DNA of 64,000 bases from Asaia astilbis JCM 15831. Lineage in GTDB: Bacteria; Pseudomonadota; Alphaproteobacteria; Acetobacterales; Acetobacteraceae. Both the position numbers and the translations under genes were made by a program. The notes beneath the pieces were generated by a model that was given only the letters and a program-made list of their open reading frames with translations, made no database searches and was not told the DNA's origin. The stretch lies in the NCBI RefSeq assembly GCF_000613845.1, contig NZ_BAJT01000016.1, positions 17,377 to 81,376 of the forward strand, read 5' to 3'. Below are positions 37,303 through 45,984 of this stretch, piece by piece. How positions within the stretch are numbered: position 1 is the first letter of the stretch; every line of letters starts with the position of its first letter.

Positions 37303-39146
37303 ATGTTTGTCGTTGAACATCTGGAAACACGCCGAGATAAGGTTCTCCCTCCCATGTTCAGCGCCCTTCGTTTCAAAACCAAAATTGCCGCTGTGGCGAT
37401 CATTTTGACATTAGTGACTTTTATTGGGGCTGCATTTTTAGTGCAGAACCAGAGAATGACGGACACCCGTTACCGGGCTTTTATCAGCTCGGATGACCGT
37501 GGCACGATTATTCTTGCTCGTATTTCAGATAAACTTAATGCGCTCCTTTACGCGTCCCATCTTCTGACCGATCAGGCTCAGAGCCCTTTCGTTGGGGAGG
37601 TGGTGACTCGCTTTCAGAAGGACATGAGAGGAACCCGGGATCTCTTCAATGAGGTCACGAAGGTTGACCCAAGAGTTGTCCCTACGCTTGCTCCGTTGAT
37701 GGCCCGCTATGATGACTTCGAGCAGCAACTCAATAGCCTCGTAGCAGCCCTAAACAAGGGTGACGTCGCTCGTATGCGGACCATCATGCAGGCATCCGAT
37801 CAGGACGGCGTGCATATTGCGATCGATCTTGGCGCGCTGACCGGGCGTCGTATCACCCAGGTTGAAGCTGACTCACAGACCTTGGCTGCAAGTGCGGCGG
37901 CATCAGTGAGAAACTGCGTTATCGGCCTGGTCGTGATCCAGCTGCTGATCCTGGTTGCCACGTTGATCATGAGCCAGAGAACAATCGTAACCCCGCTCCT
38001 CTGGGTGCGTGACCGCATGCTCGGTATTGCTCAGGGTTCGCTCGACGGCCCTGTGCCATGCCTGGACCGGGGCGATGAAGTCGGAGATATGGCGAAAGCG
38101 CTCCGAACCATGCAGAGCGGATTGCAGCAGGCGAAGACGCTCGCAGCAGAACAGGCAGCCGAGCGCGAGATTATCGCCAAGGAACGTGCAGAGAACGCCG
38201 AACGGGTCGCTCGTGAGCTTGAAGAAGAATCGCGCGCGGTTGAGTCCATTCGTAAGGGCCTCGCGGCTGCTTCTGAGGGCAACCTGGTCTACCGCATTGA
38301 GGCAACGCTTCCTCAGCGCCTTCAGGTGATGAAGACCGACTTCAACGACTCCTTTGAGCGTCTCAATCAGACTTTTGGTGTCATCCAGCAGAGCGTCATG
38401 GCGATCGGATCAGGGACCGGCGAGATCTCTGTCGCCTCCAACGATATGGCCCGCCGTACCGAACAGCAGGCAGCTAGCATCGAGCAATCATCCGCAGCAT
38501 CGAGCGTGTGGTGAGCATGTTGAGCGATGCGGCCGACAGCGCGAAAAAGGCGGCAACGGTCACGGACGAGACTCGTGTCGGTGCGGAAAAATCCGGCTCG
38601 ATGGTTCATAACGCCGTCAATGCCATGAGCCAGATCGAGAGTAGCTTCACGCAGATCAGCCAGGTTATCGGTCTCATTGACGAGATTGCTTTTCAAACCA
38701 ACCTTCTGGCCCTCAATGCCGGAATTGAGGCCGCTCGTGCCGGTGATGCTGGTAGGGGCTTTGCTGTGGTTGCCACTGAAGTCCGCACTCTTGCACAGCG
38801 TTCGACCGAAGGTGCGCGTCGGGTGAAGGAGATGGTTTCAAGCTCCAGCGATTATGTGTCCGACGGCGTGCGCCAGGTGCGCGAAGCTGGCGGTGCTTTG
38901 GGCGTGATCCTCGGTCAGGTTTCTGAAATCGATAAGCTTGTTGCCGAGATTGCGCAGTCTGCAACCGGCCAGTTCTCAGCGATGCAGGAGATCAATCTTG
39001 CGGTCGGCGAGATGACGAAATCGACACAGCAAAACGCGGCTATGGTTGAAGAAAATACGGCGGCGATTGCCTCTCTCGACAAGGCAGCTTCGGTGCTGAG
39101 GGAACGCGTGGCGCAGTTCACGCTGAGCAAGTCGAATGACTACTAA
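37303..39146 (+). CDS. Transmembrane methyl-accepting chemotaxis protein (frameshifted near codon 399)
   Basis: Start at ATG 37303, with GGAGAGG nine bases upstream. Two transmembrane helices (TKIAAVAIILTLVTFIGAAF near 25-44; IGLVVIQLLILVATLIMSQR near 207-226) bracket a periplasmic helical ligand domain, followed by HAMP. The frame breaks at about 38497, after ASIEQSSAA. Adding one base gives IERVVSMLSDAADSAKKAAT and the open frame 38508-39146, with the tip [20 protein letters not shown]. The repaired length is about 615 residues. A strong terminator follows. The ligand is unknown. Confidence 0.88.
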
Positions 39147-39186
39147 ATAGTAATTGGGTTTTACTCTTCCGTCTTGTGACTCTTTT

Positions 39187-39220
39187 ACGGCCAGAAACAT
39201 CGTTTCTGGCCGTATTGTAT
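39187..39220 (+). terminator. Rho-independent terminator after the chemoreceptor
   Basis: ACGGCCAGAAAC and GTTTCTGGCCGT form a perfect 12-pair stem with a three-base loop, followed by ATTGTATTCT. It lies about 40 bases past the chemoreceptor stop. Confidence 0.85.
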
Positions 39221-39882
39221 TCTGATTTGCCGCTGTGACATCTGGACAAGACTGATGTCCGGGCTGGGTATCTTGCTTGCCCGAAGGTAGACCTCGCGCT
39301 TGCCGAAAAATGACCGTCACCTGATCTTCATCTTGCGAGCCATGCCGCTACAGAAAACATGGAATATCGATTTTTCTATAGACGAAAATCGTGGCGAGAC
39401 ATGTATCAGCCGTCTACCTGAGACCTTTGATCAGGCGCCTGCGTGGCGATAGCTGATCACGCCGGGGTGCTGTCCGGAGTTCTGATCGTTATCAAAACGC
39501 GATTGCTCATCTCGCCGAACATCTCGGGAGAGCGAAGGCGGCGCCGACGACACCGCAGGGCATAGGCGATATTCTCTCAAGACACTTCGGATGAGGCGCG
39601 TTGTGGCCTCCACACGTTTCGCGTGTCGGATCGGTGAGAAGCCAATGAAACCAATGTATAAGGGCGCCGTGCATGGGCGCAGCTCTCCAGAAGGAGCGTC
39701 TCAGCTGTAAAGAAATAGGCCGGATTCATGCCGCACTCACGCTACGGCGTGTGCGATATTCTGGAGCACGCTAGACTGAGGGCGGCCCGTTCTGTCAGGC
39801 CTGCCGACACTCTCGTTGCAGGAGTGTCGGGCAGTGTGCAGGTGCCAGAAAATAATTAAAGCGTTTAGGTGTCAGGCTGACG
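39221..39882. other. Gene-poor boundary between the flagellar and catabolic islands
   Basis: About 660 bases without a credible gene; short ORFs here have no RBS or recognisable sequence. An inverted repeat CCGACACTC/GAGTGTCGG sits at 39804-39830, 52 bases beyond the end of the reductase gene, and may act as its terminator hairpin although no T run follows. Confidence 0.45.
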
Positions 39883-40838
39883 TCAAAGGTCGAGAACGAG
39901 TTTCTGACCTTTGCAGCGAGAAACGCAGACCATCATGCTCTTGCCAGCCAGCTTCTCGCTCTGACTCAGGACGCCATCGCGATGGTCTATTTCTCCTGAG
40001 AGAACCTTTGTTTCACAGGATCCACAAACGCCCTCACGGCAGGAAAGCGCGACATCGATCCCCGCATCGGCCAGGCAGTCGCCGAGGGACTCGCCCTGCT
40101 GCACGGTCAAATTCAGCCCGGACTGAACGCATTCGACGATGAAGCTTTCGTCCTGCGCATCGTCGGCGGGAGCTTGGCGGCGAAGCGTTCAAGATGCACC
40201 GTCTCGGGGGGGCAGGTCGCAGTGGCCTCCTCAAATGAATCGAGCATCCCCGTTGGACCACAGCAGTAAAAATGCGCGTCCGGATGAGCAGCGATGACGT
40301 CAGGGAACGATATTCTCGTCCCTGTCTCGGCGCTTAAATAGGGAGTTACAGAGGCGAGTTTCTCGAAAGCGTCCATAAACGCCAGATCGGCGCGATTGCG
40401 AACGGCATAATAGATATGCGCCGGTCGGCCTGAGCGGGCCAGTTCGTAGGCCATGGACAGGATCGGCGTGGCGCCGATCCCCCCGGCAATCAGCACGGCT
40501 TCCTTCTGCGATGCATCGAGCGCGAAGTGGTTGCGCGGTGCCGAGACCGGAAGGAGCGTACCGAGACGCAGGTCGTCGAAGATATAACGTGACCCCCCGC
40601 GACTTGCCGACGCTTTGCCAATCCCAAGCAGATAGTAGCTTCGCTCAGCCGGATCGTTGCACAACGAGTAGCTGCGCGTGATCCCGTTTGGCAGATGCAG
40701 ATCGATATGGGCCCCTGCCTCGAATGCAGGCAGGGGAGTGCCGTCAGGCGAACGCAGCTCAAGGGTGAGTACGTCCGGAGACAGCCAGCGTAGCGCGGTG
40801 ACGCGAAGAGTGAGACGTTCTTCAGACAAGACCGGCAT
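39883..40838 (-). CDS. VanB-type oxygenase reductase (FMN/NAD/[2Fe-2S]), frameshifted
   Basis: Start placed at MPVLSEERLTLRV (40838), overlapping the oxygenase stop. Flavin-binding RSYSLCNDP and NAD-binding AGGIGATPILSMAYEL lie in the first frame, which runs out after ERFAAKLPP. One added base at about 40165 continues as DDAQDESFIVECVQSGLNLT into the second frame, with the plant-type ferredoxin motif CREGVCGSC...(C), then LSGEIDHRDGVL. The order reductase then C-terminal ferredoxin is that of phthalate dioxygenase reductase and VanB. It would pass electrons from NADH to the adjacent Rieske oxygenase. Confidence 0.9.
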
Positions 40839-41838
40839 CCACAAGCTGTTTTTCGGCTTTCTGCTTGAAATACCGGCGCAGTCGCACCAGCCCCATATCG
40901 TGCTGATAGAGGATTTCACGCAGATTGGCGCCCGGCTGATAATCTTCGATCAGGACGCGATCCTGCTCAAGCACCTGCCAGTGACGGTATTCCAGACGGT
41001 TCTTGTAGAGAAAACGCCAGGCGTCGCGCTGCCAGCCGGAGACCTTGCGGGCGCGCCAGTGGAAAACAGCCGTCCAGCCATCCTGCATCGGCGTATAGCT
41101 GCCGATGATCATGAAGTTGCCGCCCGGTCCGCCCGTCTTGGGGTAGGGGATTTCGAGCTTCAGCCAATGGGCGCCCGTATCGACGAATTCGGTCCAGTCG
41201 AAGTTGACGCCGCGCTGGCCGTCTTTTTCGAAAACGAAGCCGTTATCGATCTCACGTACCTTGAAATTGGCTTGCGTGGAGCCTTCAGCCATCGAGTGGG
41301 AATGGTGATGCAGGAAGGTGCCGTGCATCGGATCCATGACATTGTCATAGACGTAGCGGTAATCGCCGCCCCACTCGGTATAGCAAAGAAAATGACTATA
41401 TTCGTCGCTTTCCAGTTCGGAGGGGAGAATCAGTTCACTGGGTTCCGTGTTGGGCTTCTCCGACACGAAGAGGAAAATCGCGCCTGCGCGTTCCTGAACC
41501 GGAAATGACCGTGTTGCACGCATGCCTTCAAGGCGGCAACCAGGGCTGCCCGGTACGGAGACGGCAACGCCTGTCCCATCGACCTGCACGCCATGATAAG
41601 GACAGGCGATCTTGTCATCCATCACTGTCCCTTGCGACAGGGGCGCACCACGGTGAGGGCAATGATCTTCCAGGGCGATGACGCGGTTTTCTTCATCGCG
41701 CCAGAGCACGATACGAAAACCGAGGCGGAAGATCGAGCGGGGCGAGGATGTGACAAAATGCGCCGGCAGAACCGGGTGCCACATATTGCGATGCCCGACG
41801 CGGAGGCGGTTCTCTAGAATGTCGGCAGAGGCGGTCAT
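40822..41838 (-). CDS. Rieske non-heme iron aromatic oxygenase, VanA-like
   Basis: 338 residues. The Rieske centre is Cys60-x-His62 and Cys79-x2-His82 (DHCPHRGAPL, ACPYHGVQ). The mononuclear iron motif is DNVMDPMHGTFLH (about 164-176), with the bridging Asp, two His and a later Asp. The closest known functional type is the vanillate O-demethylase/phenoxybenzoate dioxygenase alpha subunit, which forms homotrimers with a VanB partner, and the partner follows directly here. The actual substrate cannot be read from sequence. The order is small HTH protein - oxygenase - reductase. Confidence 0.92.
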   Translation of the reverse strand: MTASADILENRLRVGHRNMWHPVLPAHFVTSSPRSIFRLGFRIVLWRDEENRVIALEDHCPHRGAPLSQGTVMDDKIACPYHGVQVDGTGVAVSVPGSPGCRLEGMRATRSFPVQERAGAIFLFVSEKPNTEPSELILPSELESDEYSHFLCYTEWGGDYRYVYDNVMDPMHGTFLHHHSHSMAEGSTQANFKVREIDNGFVFEKDGQRGVNFDWTEFVDTGAHWLKLEIPYPKTGGPGGNFMIIGSYTPMQDGWTAVFHWRARKVSGWQRDAWRFLYKNRLEYRHWQVLEQDRVLIEDYQPGANLREILYQHDMGLVRLRRYFKQKAEKQLVDAGLV

Positions 41839-41848
41839 GGCAATTTCC

Positions 41849-42106
41849 TCAACAGGACGAGCGTGAAGGAAGGGCGGGGGTGTTCGAGGCAGCGAGCCTT
41901 TCGAGCTCTGCCGCGAGCGAGTCTTCAGTCCAGCCGCCTTCAGGGGCTGGCACTGCGGAATCCGTCATGAACTGCGCCAAATCGGGTAGTGTGGTCAGAC
42001 CCGATGCAAAGGCTTTTTCCAGAGCGTCGCCAAAGGCGTTCTCATAGGCGTCCGGTTCACGGTCGCGATTCTGGAACGGTTCATTATAAGGGATGAAGGG
42101 CTTCAT
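41849..42106 (-). CDS. Small recombinase-like helix-turn-helix protein
   Basis: 85 residues: MKPFIPYNEPFQNRDREPDA then YENAFGDALEKAFASGLTTL and GGWTEDSLAAELERLAA. This pattern matches a small family annotated as recombinase-like helix-turn-helix proteins, seen (from memory) beside Rieske oxygenase genes in proteobacterial catabolic clusters. It has no recombinase catalytic domain. The constant pairing suggests an accessory or assembly role for the oxygenase; regulation is also possible. It lies 10 bases upstream of the oxygenase in the same transcript. Confidence 0.75.
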   Translation of the reverse strand: MKPFIPYNEPFQNRDREPDAYENAFGDALEKAFASGLTTLPDLAQFMTDSAVPAPEGGWTEDSLAAELERLAASNTPALPSRSSC

Positions 42107-42140
42107 AGTCGTTGCAACTCCATCGAAAGTGGAACACTAG

Positions 42141-42153
42141 CCAAATATGGACA
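42141..42153. promoter_or_regulatory. Operator-like motif CCAAATATGGACA (copy 1)
   Basis: It lies 35 bases upstream of the HTH/Rieske operon and 60 bases before the divergent IclR gene. The extended form ACTAGCCAAATATGGACA recurs as ACTAACCAAATATGGACA before the TonB receptor (54059), and CCGTATATGGTCA lies before the SDR operon (47382). Binding by one of the two local IclR regulators is inferred. Confidence 0.55.
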
Positions 42154-42212
42154 ATGTGACTAAATATCGTTACGATGTCGTTCTTGTTCTGTAAAGAAAA
42201 ATCGTTGAAAAG

Positions 42213-42995
42213 ATGTCTCACATGAGCGTTAACGAAGGGGATCGTTATCTCGTTCCGGCCCTTTTGCATGGTCTTGCCATTCTGGAGTGCTTTGAAGACT
42301 CCACAACAGAGCTCAGTCTGGCCGAGGTGACACGTCGCGCAGAACTGCCCCGTGCCAGTGCCTTCAGGCTTGTCCAGACACTGCGCCGGGCCGGATATCT
42401 GGTAGGGGGCGCTTCCCCGCGTTTGCTCCGTCTCGGAGAGAAGTGCCTCTCCCTCGGGCGTGGCAGAGAAGCAGGGAAGGGGCTGATCGAGACGGCCATG
42501 CCGATTCTCGAAGCACTCCGTGACGAGACGTCCTGTTCCACTCATTTGGCGCAAAGAGAGGGCCATGACATTGTCTATGTGGCGCGATGTGCCGCGTCTG
42601 GAGATGAGCGGAGCGTCGTCGATATCGGTACGCGTCTGCCCGCTCATGCGACGGTGATCGGTCGGGCGATCCTGTCCCAGATGCTCACGGCGGATGTCGT
42701 GGGTCTCTATCAGGAATACGCCTTCCCGCTTTTCACGAGCGCGACGCCTGACGATCTGAGTGCGCTCGTCCGTCAGGTGGAAGAGGATCGAAATCAGCGG
42801 AGTCTCGCCAGCTGGGGCTATTTCGAAAATGACATTGTCAGCATCGCGAGCGTTGTGCGTGACCGGAGCGGCAATGTGCTGGCGGCATTGAGCGCCGTCT
42901 GCGCCCATGGCCGCCACGACAGGGCCTTGCTTGAAGACTACGTTCGACCCTGCGTTGAGAAAGCAGCTCTGCTTCTGTCGTCACGCCTCGTCTGA
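42213..42995 (+). CDS. IclR-family transcriptional regulator (first)
   Basis: 260 residues. The N-terminal winged helix (LHGLAILECFEDSTTELSLA, then AELPRASAFRLVQTLRRAGY, about 15-65) precedes the IclR effector domain (about 85-255, ending VVRDRSGNVLAALSAVCAHG). It is divergent from the Rieske operon and its 3' end overlaps the convergent hydrolase gene by 15 bases. IclR proteins usually sense a pathway intermediate and bind near-palindromes in the intergenic region; candidates here are listed separately. Confidence 0.92.
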   Translation: MSHMSVNEGDRYLVPALLHGLAILECFEDSTTELSLAEVTRRAELPRASAFRLVQTLRRAGYLVGGASPRLLRLGEKCLSLGRGREAGKGLIETAMPILEALRDETSCSTHLAQREGHDIVYVARCAASGDERSVVDIGTRLPAHATVIGRAILSQMLTADVVGLYQEYAFPLFTSATPDDLSALVRQVEEDRNQRSLASWGYFENDIVSIASVVRDRSGNVLAALSAVCAHGRHDRALLEDYVRPCVEKAALLLSSRLV

Positions 42996-43828
42996 GGCGG
43001 CGACAGAAGCGAGACACGCCTCGATGGCGGCTGTAAAGCCCGAGGGGTTCTCCAGATAGGAGGCATGACCCGCATGCGCGATGACGGTTGGTGAGGGCAG
43101 GTGGCGCTCTTCTGCCAGCGCATGGACGCGTTCCGGCTTGATGATCTGATCATGCTCGGCCGTAATCAGACGAATTTTATCACGGGGAAGCGCTGACAGA
43201 TCCGCCGAGAGCGAACCGCGTGAGAGAAGAGTCACAGCGTCACGATACCCGGTGATCGAGACTCGTGCCATGGCTTCAGCCGCCTGATGGACCAGGTCGG
43301 GGCCAGCTCCGGGTGAGAGCGTGCGTGCGGCGCGTTTGGCGGCCATACCCGCCGGACCCAGCGTCTCGACGTCGGTCAGTCTTTCTTTCAGGGCAGGAAG
43401 AAGGTCATCCTGCTCTTCCTGTCCGTAGCCGCTGGCCGGGCTGGAGAGAAGAAGCGCGCTGACCCGGTCTGGGTAAAGGCGCATAAATCGTGCTGCAGTC
43501 AGAGCACCGAGAGAGTGCCCTACGATCGCACAGGTTCCTACATTGAGGGCATTCAGGCTCTCGGCGAGAAGCTCGGCATAACGTGTCGGATTTTTGGGGC
43601 CACCTTCCAGAGGGCTGCTCGTAGCATAGCCCGGTGCGTTCCACGCCAGAACGCGTCTTGTGGCGCTGAACGCTGTGAACTGGCTGCCCCAGGATCCTGC
43701 GTCTGAGCCGATCCCGTGCAGGAGAATGAGCGGTTGACCCTGGCCTTCCTCCAGCCAAGTGAGCGTGCCAAGCTCCCGATCTCGTTTGGCACGAGACCGG
43801 GAAGGGGAACGGAGTGTTCGCGTGTCAT
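42981..43828 (-). CDS. Alpha/beta hydrolase (frameshifted near its start)
   Basis: The ATG at 43828 overlaps the stop of the bicupin gene (ATGA). It reads MTREHSVPLPGLVP and then breaks at about 43786. One added A gives RDRELGTLTWLEEGQGQPLI and continues open to 42981 with the oxyanion region LLHGIGSDAGSWG, the nucleophile elbow VGHSLGALTAAR, and late Asp (AEHDQII) and His (HAGHASYLENP) of the triad. The repaired length is about 282 residues. Such enzymes hydrolyse lactones, esters or meta-ring-cleavage products; with an extradiol-type dioxygenase nearby, C-C hydrolysis is attractive but unproven. Confidence 0.85.
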
Positions 43829-44775
43829 GCCGGAGTATAAGGCTGAAAATCAGGATCGACCGGATGAGGGGTGCCGATGGCGCTGAAAAGCGTCACAGGT
43901 GCCAGCTCGTCATTGCGGAAATAATGCGCCCGTCCTGCCGGTGAGAGAATGACATCGCGTGGGCCGATCTGACGTTCAACGCGCTTGCCGTCTTCTTCCC
44001 AGCCGACAGTGATATGCCCTTCGATGACGAGCCATGCTTCTTCGCAATCGCGCGTGTACGGGGCGACGCCGGTGCCGGGCGGGATCAGGAACATTTCCTT
44101 GCGGGCCGTCGAAGGGGGCGCGCCGCCTTCACCGACATAGATCTTGCGGCCGAAGCCTGCTTTGGTCCAGTGGGTCGGTGTCTCGTCATAGCGCACGACA
44201 TGGAGCGCCATGAAACGCTGCAAGGGGTGATCGCCCTTGGCGGACACAGGAAGAACCTGCCCCGGCAACGCGCCGAAGGACTGGGCCAGTTCGTCTCCTA
44301 CCTCTTTGGGATGATAGGCGTATCGAGGTGGAAGAGGCTTGCCGACACCCACCATGATCGACATCAGAACGGGCTCGACGCCGGCATTGCGAAAGCCGTG
44401 AGGAATTTCGCGGGCGTTGAGGATCAGATCTTTCGGACCGAGATTGACCTCGACGACATGGTTTTTCTCTTCCCAGCCGACAGTGAGAACGCCCTGAAGC
44501 ACCAGAAAGGCCTCCTCGATCTCATGGGCATGGCAGGCCGCGTATTTGCCCGGATGCTTGTAGACGAGGCTGAGCGTGAAATGGTCCGGTGCGAGGGTGT
44601 CGCTCTCGCCCGCCTTGGGGGAGCCGCCCGATCCGATGAATCGCATCTGTGCCCGCTCGAGATCGGGAAAGCCTGCGTTCGATGGAAAGGCATTCCAGTC
44701 AAAACGCTTGTTGACGTATTGTTTCGTATGAAAGTCGAGACCGGCACGAAGGGTATCGGATTTTGCTTCACTCAT
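43825..44775 (-). CDS. Bicupin protein, possible ring-cleavage dioxygenase
   Basis: 316 residues from ATG 44775 (MSEAKSDTLRAGLDF); an upstream ATG at 44868 would cover an operator-like palindrome. Two cupin domains lie at about 60-175 and 225-310. The first keeps a metal site (CHAHEIEEAFLVL with His-x-His-x3-Glu, then EIPHGFRN). The second has lost the first His pair (PYTRDCEEAWLVI), retaining Glu and a late His. Overall it resembles gentisate dioxygenase-type bicupins, in which one domain is catalytic. Substrate unknown. It is co-transcribed with the hydrolase. Confidence 0.78.
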   Translation of the reverse strand: MSEAKSDTLRAGLDFHTKQYVNKRFDWNAFPSNAGFPDLERAQMRFIGSGGSPKAGESDTLAPDHFTLSLVYKHPGKYAACHAHEIEEAFLVLQGVLTVGWEEKNHVVEVNLGPKDLILNAREIPHGFRNAGVEPVLMSIMVGVGKPLPPRYAYHPKEVGDELAQSFGALPGQVLPVSAKGDHPLQRFMALHVVRYDETPTHWTKAGFGRKIYVGEGGAPPSTARKEMFLIPPGTGVAPYTRDCEEAWLVIEGHITVGWEEDGKRVERQIGPRDVILSPAGRAHYFRNDELAPVTLFSAIGTPHPVDPDFQPYTPA

Positions 44776-44817
44776 GAAACGCAGGCTCCTGGTTGTAATA
44801 TCGTAATACCTTGACGA

Positions 44818-44834
44818 TTCCATATGATATGGAA
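44818..44834. promoter_or_regulatory. Perfect 17-base palindrome between bicupin and VOC dioxygenase genes
   Basis: TTCCATATGATATGGAA has eight-base arms around a central G. It lies 43 bases from the bicupin start and about 130 from the divergent dioxygenase start. Its ATATGGA half-site also occurs in the CCAAATATGGACA motifs. This fits IclR-family operators. Confidence 0.6.
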
Positions 44835-44850
44835 AGGAGTTCCCGATCAA

Positions 44851-44867
44851 TGGAAATATCGGTTCCA
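44851..44867. promoter_or_regulatory. Second IclR-type operator candidate TGGAA-N7-TTCCA
   Basis: TGGAAATATCGGTTCCA lies 16 bases from the perfect palindrome, in the same divergent intergenic region. IclR-family sites often take the form TGGAA-N-TTCCA. Two adjacent sites suggest cooperative binding. Confidence 0.5.
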
Positions 44868-44965
44868 AAACGATTCCGTAGTCTTTAAGCTTTCCCTTAG
44901 GTAGAGAGGGAGCGGTTTCTCCTGATTTGCTTCATATATAAATCAAACGACACGAGGACTGTCGC

Positions 44966-45919
44966 ATGGCCCTGACTGGAATAGATGCAATCACCTTCGG
45001 CGTGCACGATATGGAAGCCGCGTATCGCTTCCTGATCGATTGGGGCCTGACAGAGCGTCTCAAGACACCTGAGCGACTCGAATTCACGACGCAGGATGGC
45101 GGAGAGGTGATTGTGCGTCCCCATGATGCGCCTGATCTGCCGCCTGCTATTGAGGAGGGGAATACGGTCAGACAGATCGTCTGGGGTGTGGCTTCCGAGA
45201 GCGCGCTGGAAGAGCTCGTTTCCCGAATCGCAAGCCATCCTGAGTACGAGGCGGCAGAGCCAGGCGGTACGCCCCGACTGCGCGATCCGAACGGTCTCGG
45301 CCTTGCGTTTCGCGTCAAACGACGTCAGCCTGTCAAGGGCAATCCGACCTTGCCGAATGCTCCGGGCGTGACGCATCGTCTGGATCAGCGCTCCCCTGTC
45401 TACACACAGGCAAAGCCCCTCCAGATCGGTCATGTCGTACTGTTCACGGCAGATTATGCAGCGATGCGGGCTTTTTATCTCGACGTGCTCGGCTTCATCG
45501 TCAGTGATGAATATCCCGGTCATGGATGCTTCATGCGATGTGCCCAGCGCGGTGGCCATCACAACCAGTTTATCCTCAATCGTCCGGGTCGACCGGGTGT
45601 CAATCACGTTGCGTTTACGCTGAACGATGTTCACGAGGTGATTGGCGGCGGTCTGGCGATGAGCCGTAAAGGCTGGAAGACCGAGATCGGTCCGGGTCGC
45701 CATCCGATCTCATCGGCTTATTTCTGGTATTTCGAGAATCCTCTCGCAGCACCGCTCGAATATTATGCGGATGAAGATTATTGCACTGAAGCCTGGGAGC
45801 CTCAGACCTTCGAGCGTCGTCCCGAGCTTTTCGCGGAATGGGCGATCGCCGGAGGCATCGATGGCACAACGCGACGTCAGGTCATCAAGGGTGGCGAGAG
45901 CGACCGGGGTCATAACTGA
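44966..45919 (+). CDS. VOC-superfamily extradiol dioxygenase-like protein
   Basis: 317 residues with two VOC modules. The second holds the likely metal triad: His in QIGHVVLFTADY (about 153), His in VNHVAFTLNDVH (about 214) and Glu in APLEYYADEDY (about 265). This His-His-Glu set and length match type I extradiol (catechol 2,3-dioxygenase-type) enzymes. It is divergent from the bicupin. It probably opens an aromatic diol after action of the Rieske oxygenase; the actual substrate is not known. Confidence 0.83.
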   Translation: MALTGIDAITFGVHDMEAAYRFLIDWGLTERLKTPERLEFTTQDGGEVIVRPHDAPDLPPAIEEGNTVRQIVWGVASESALEELVSRIASHPEYEAAEPGGTPRLRDPNGLGLAFRVKRRQPVKGNPTLPNAPGVTHRLDQRSPVYTQAKPLQIGHVVLFTADYAAMRAFYLDVLGFIVSDEYPGHGCFMRCAQRGGHHNQFILNRPGRPGVNHVAFTLNDVHEVIGGGLAMSRKGWKTEIGPGRHPISSAYFWYFENPLAAPLEYYADEDYCTEAWEPQTFERRPELFAEWAIAGGIDGTTRRQVIKGGESDRGHN

Positions 45920-45953
45920 GATCGATTACGATCTGATCGGTCGACATGAAAGA

Positions 45954-45983
45954 AAGGGGCCGGAAACGGCCCCTTATTTTTTG
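45954..45983. terminator. Bidirectional terminator between VOC dioxygenase and MFS genes
   Basis: AAGGGGCCG and CGGCCCCTT pair around GAAA. ATTTTTTG follows on the plus side and CTTTCTTTC on the minus side. It serves the convergent genes on both sides. Confidence 0.85.
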
Positions 45984-45984
45984 C

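Noticed and set aside
42084..42917. 277-codon minus-strand ORF
   Set aside because: Antisense to the IclR gene with its HTH and effector domain; no independent motif.
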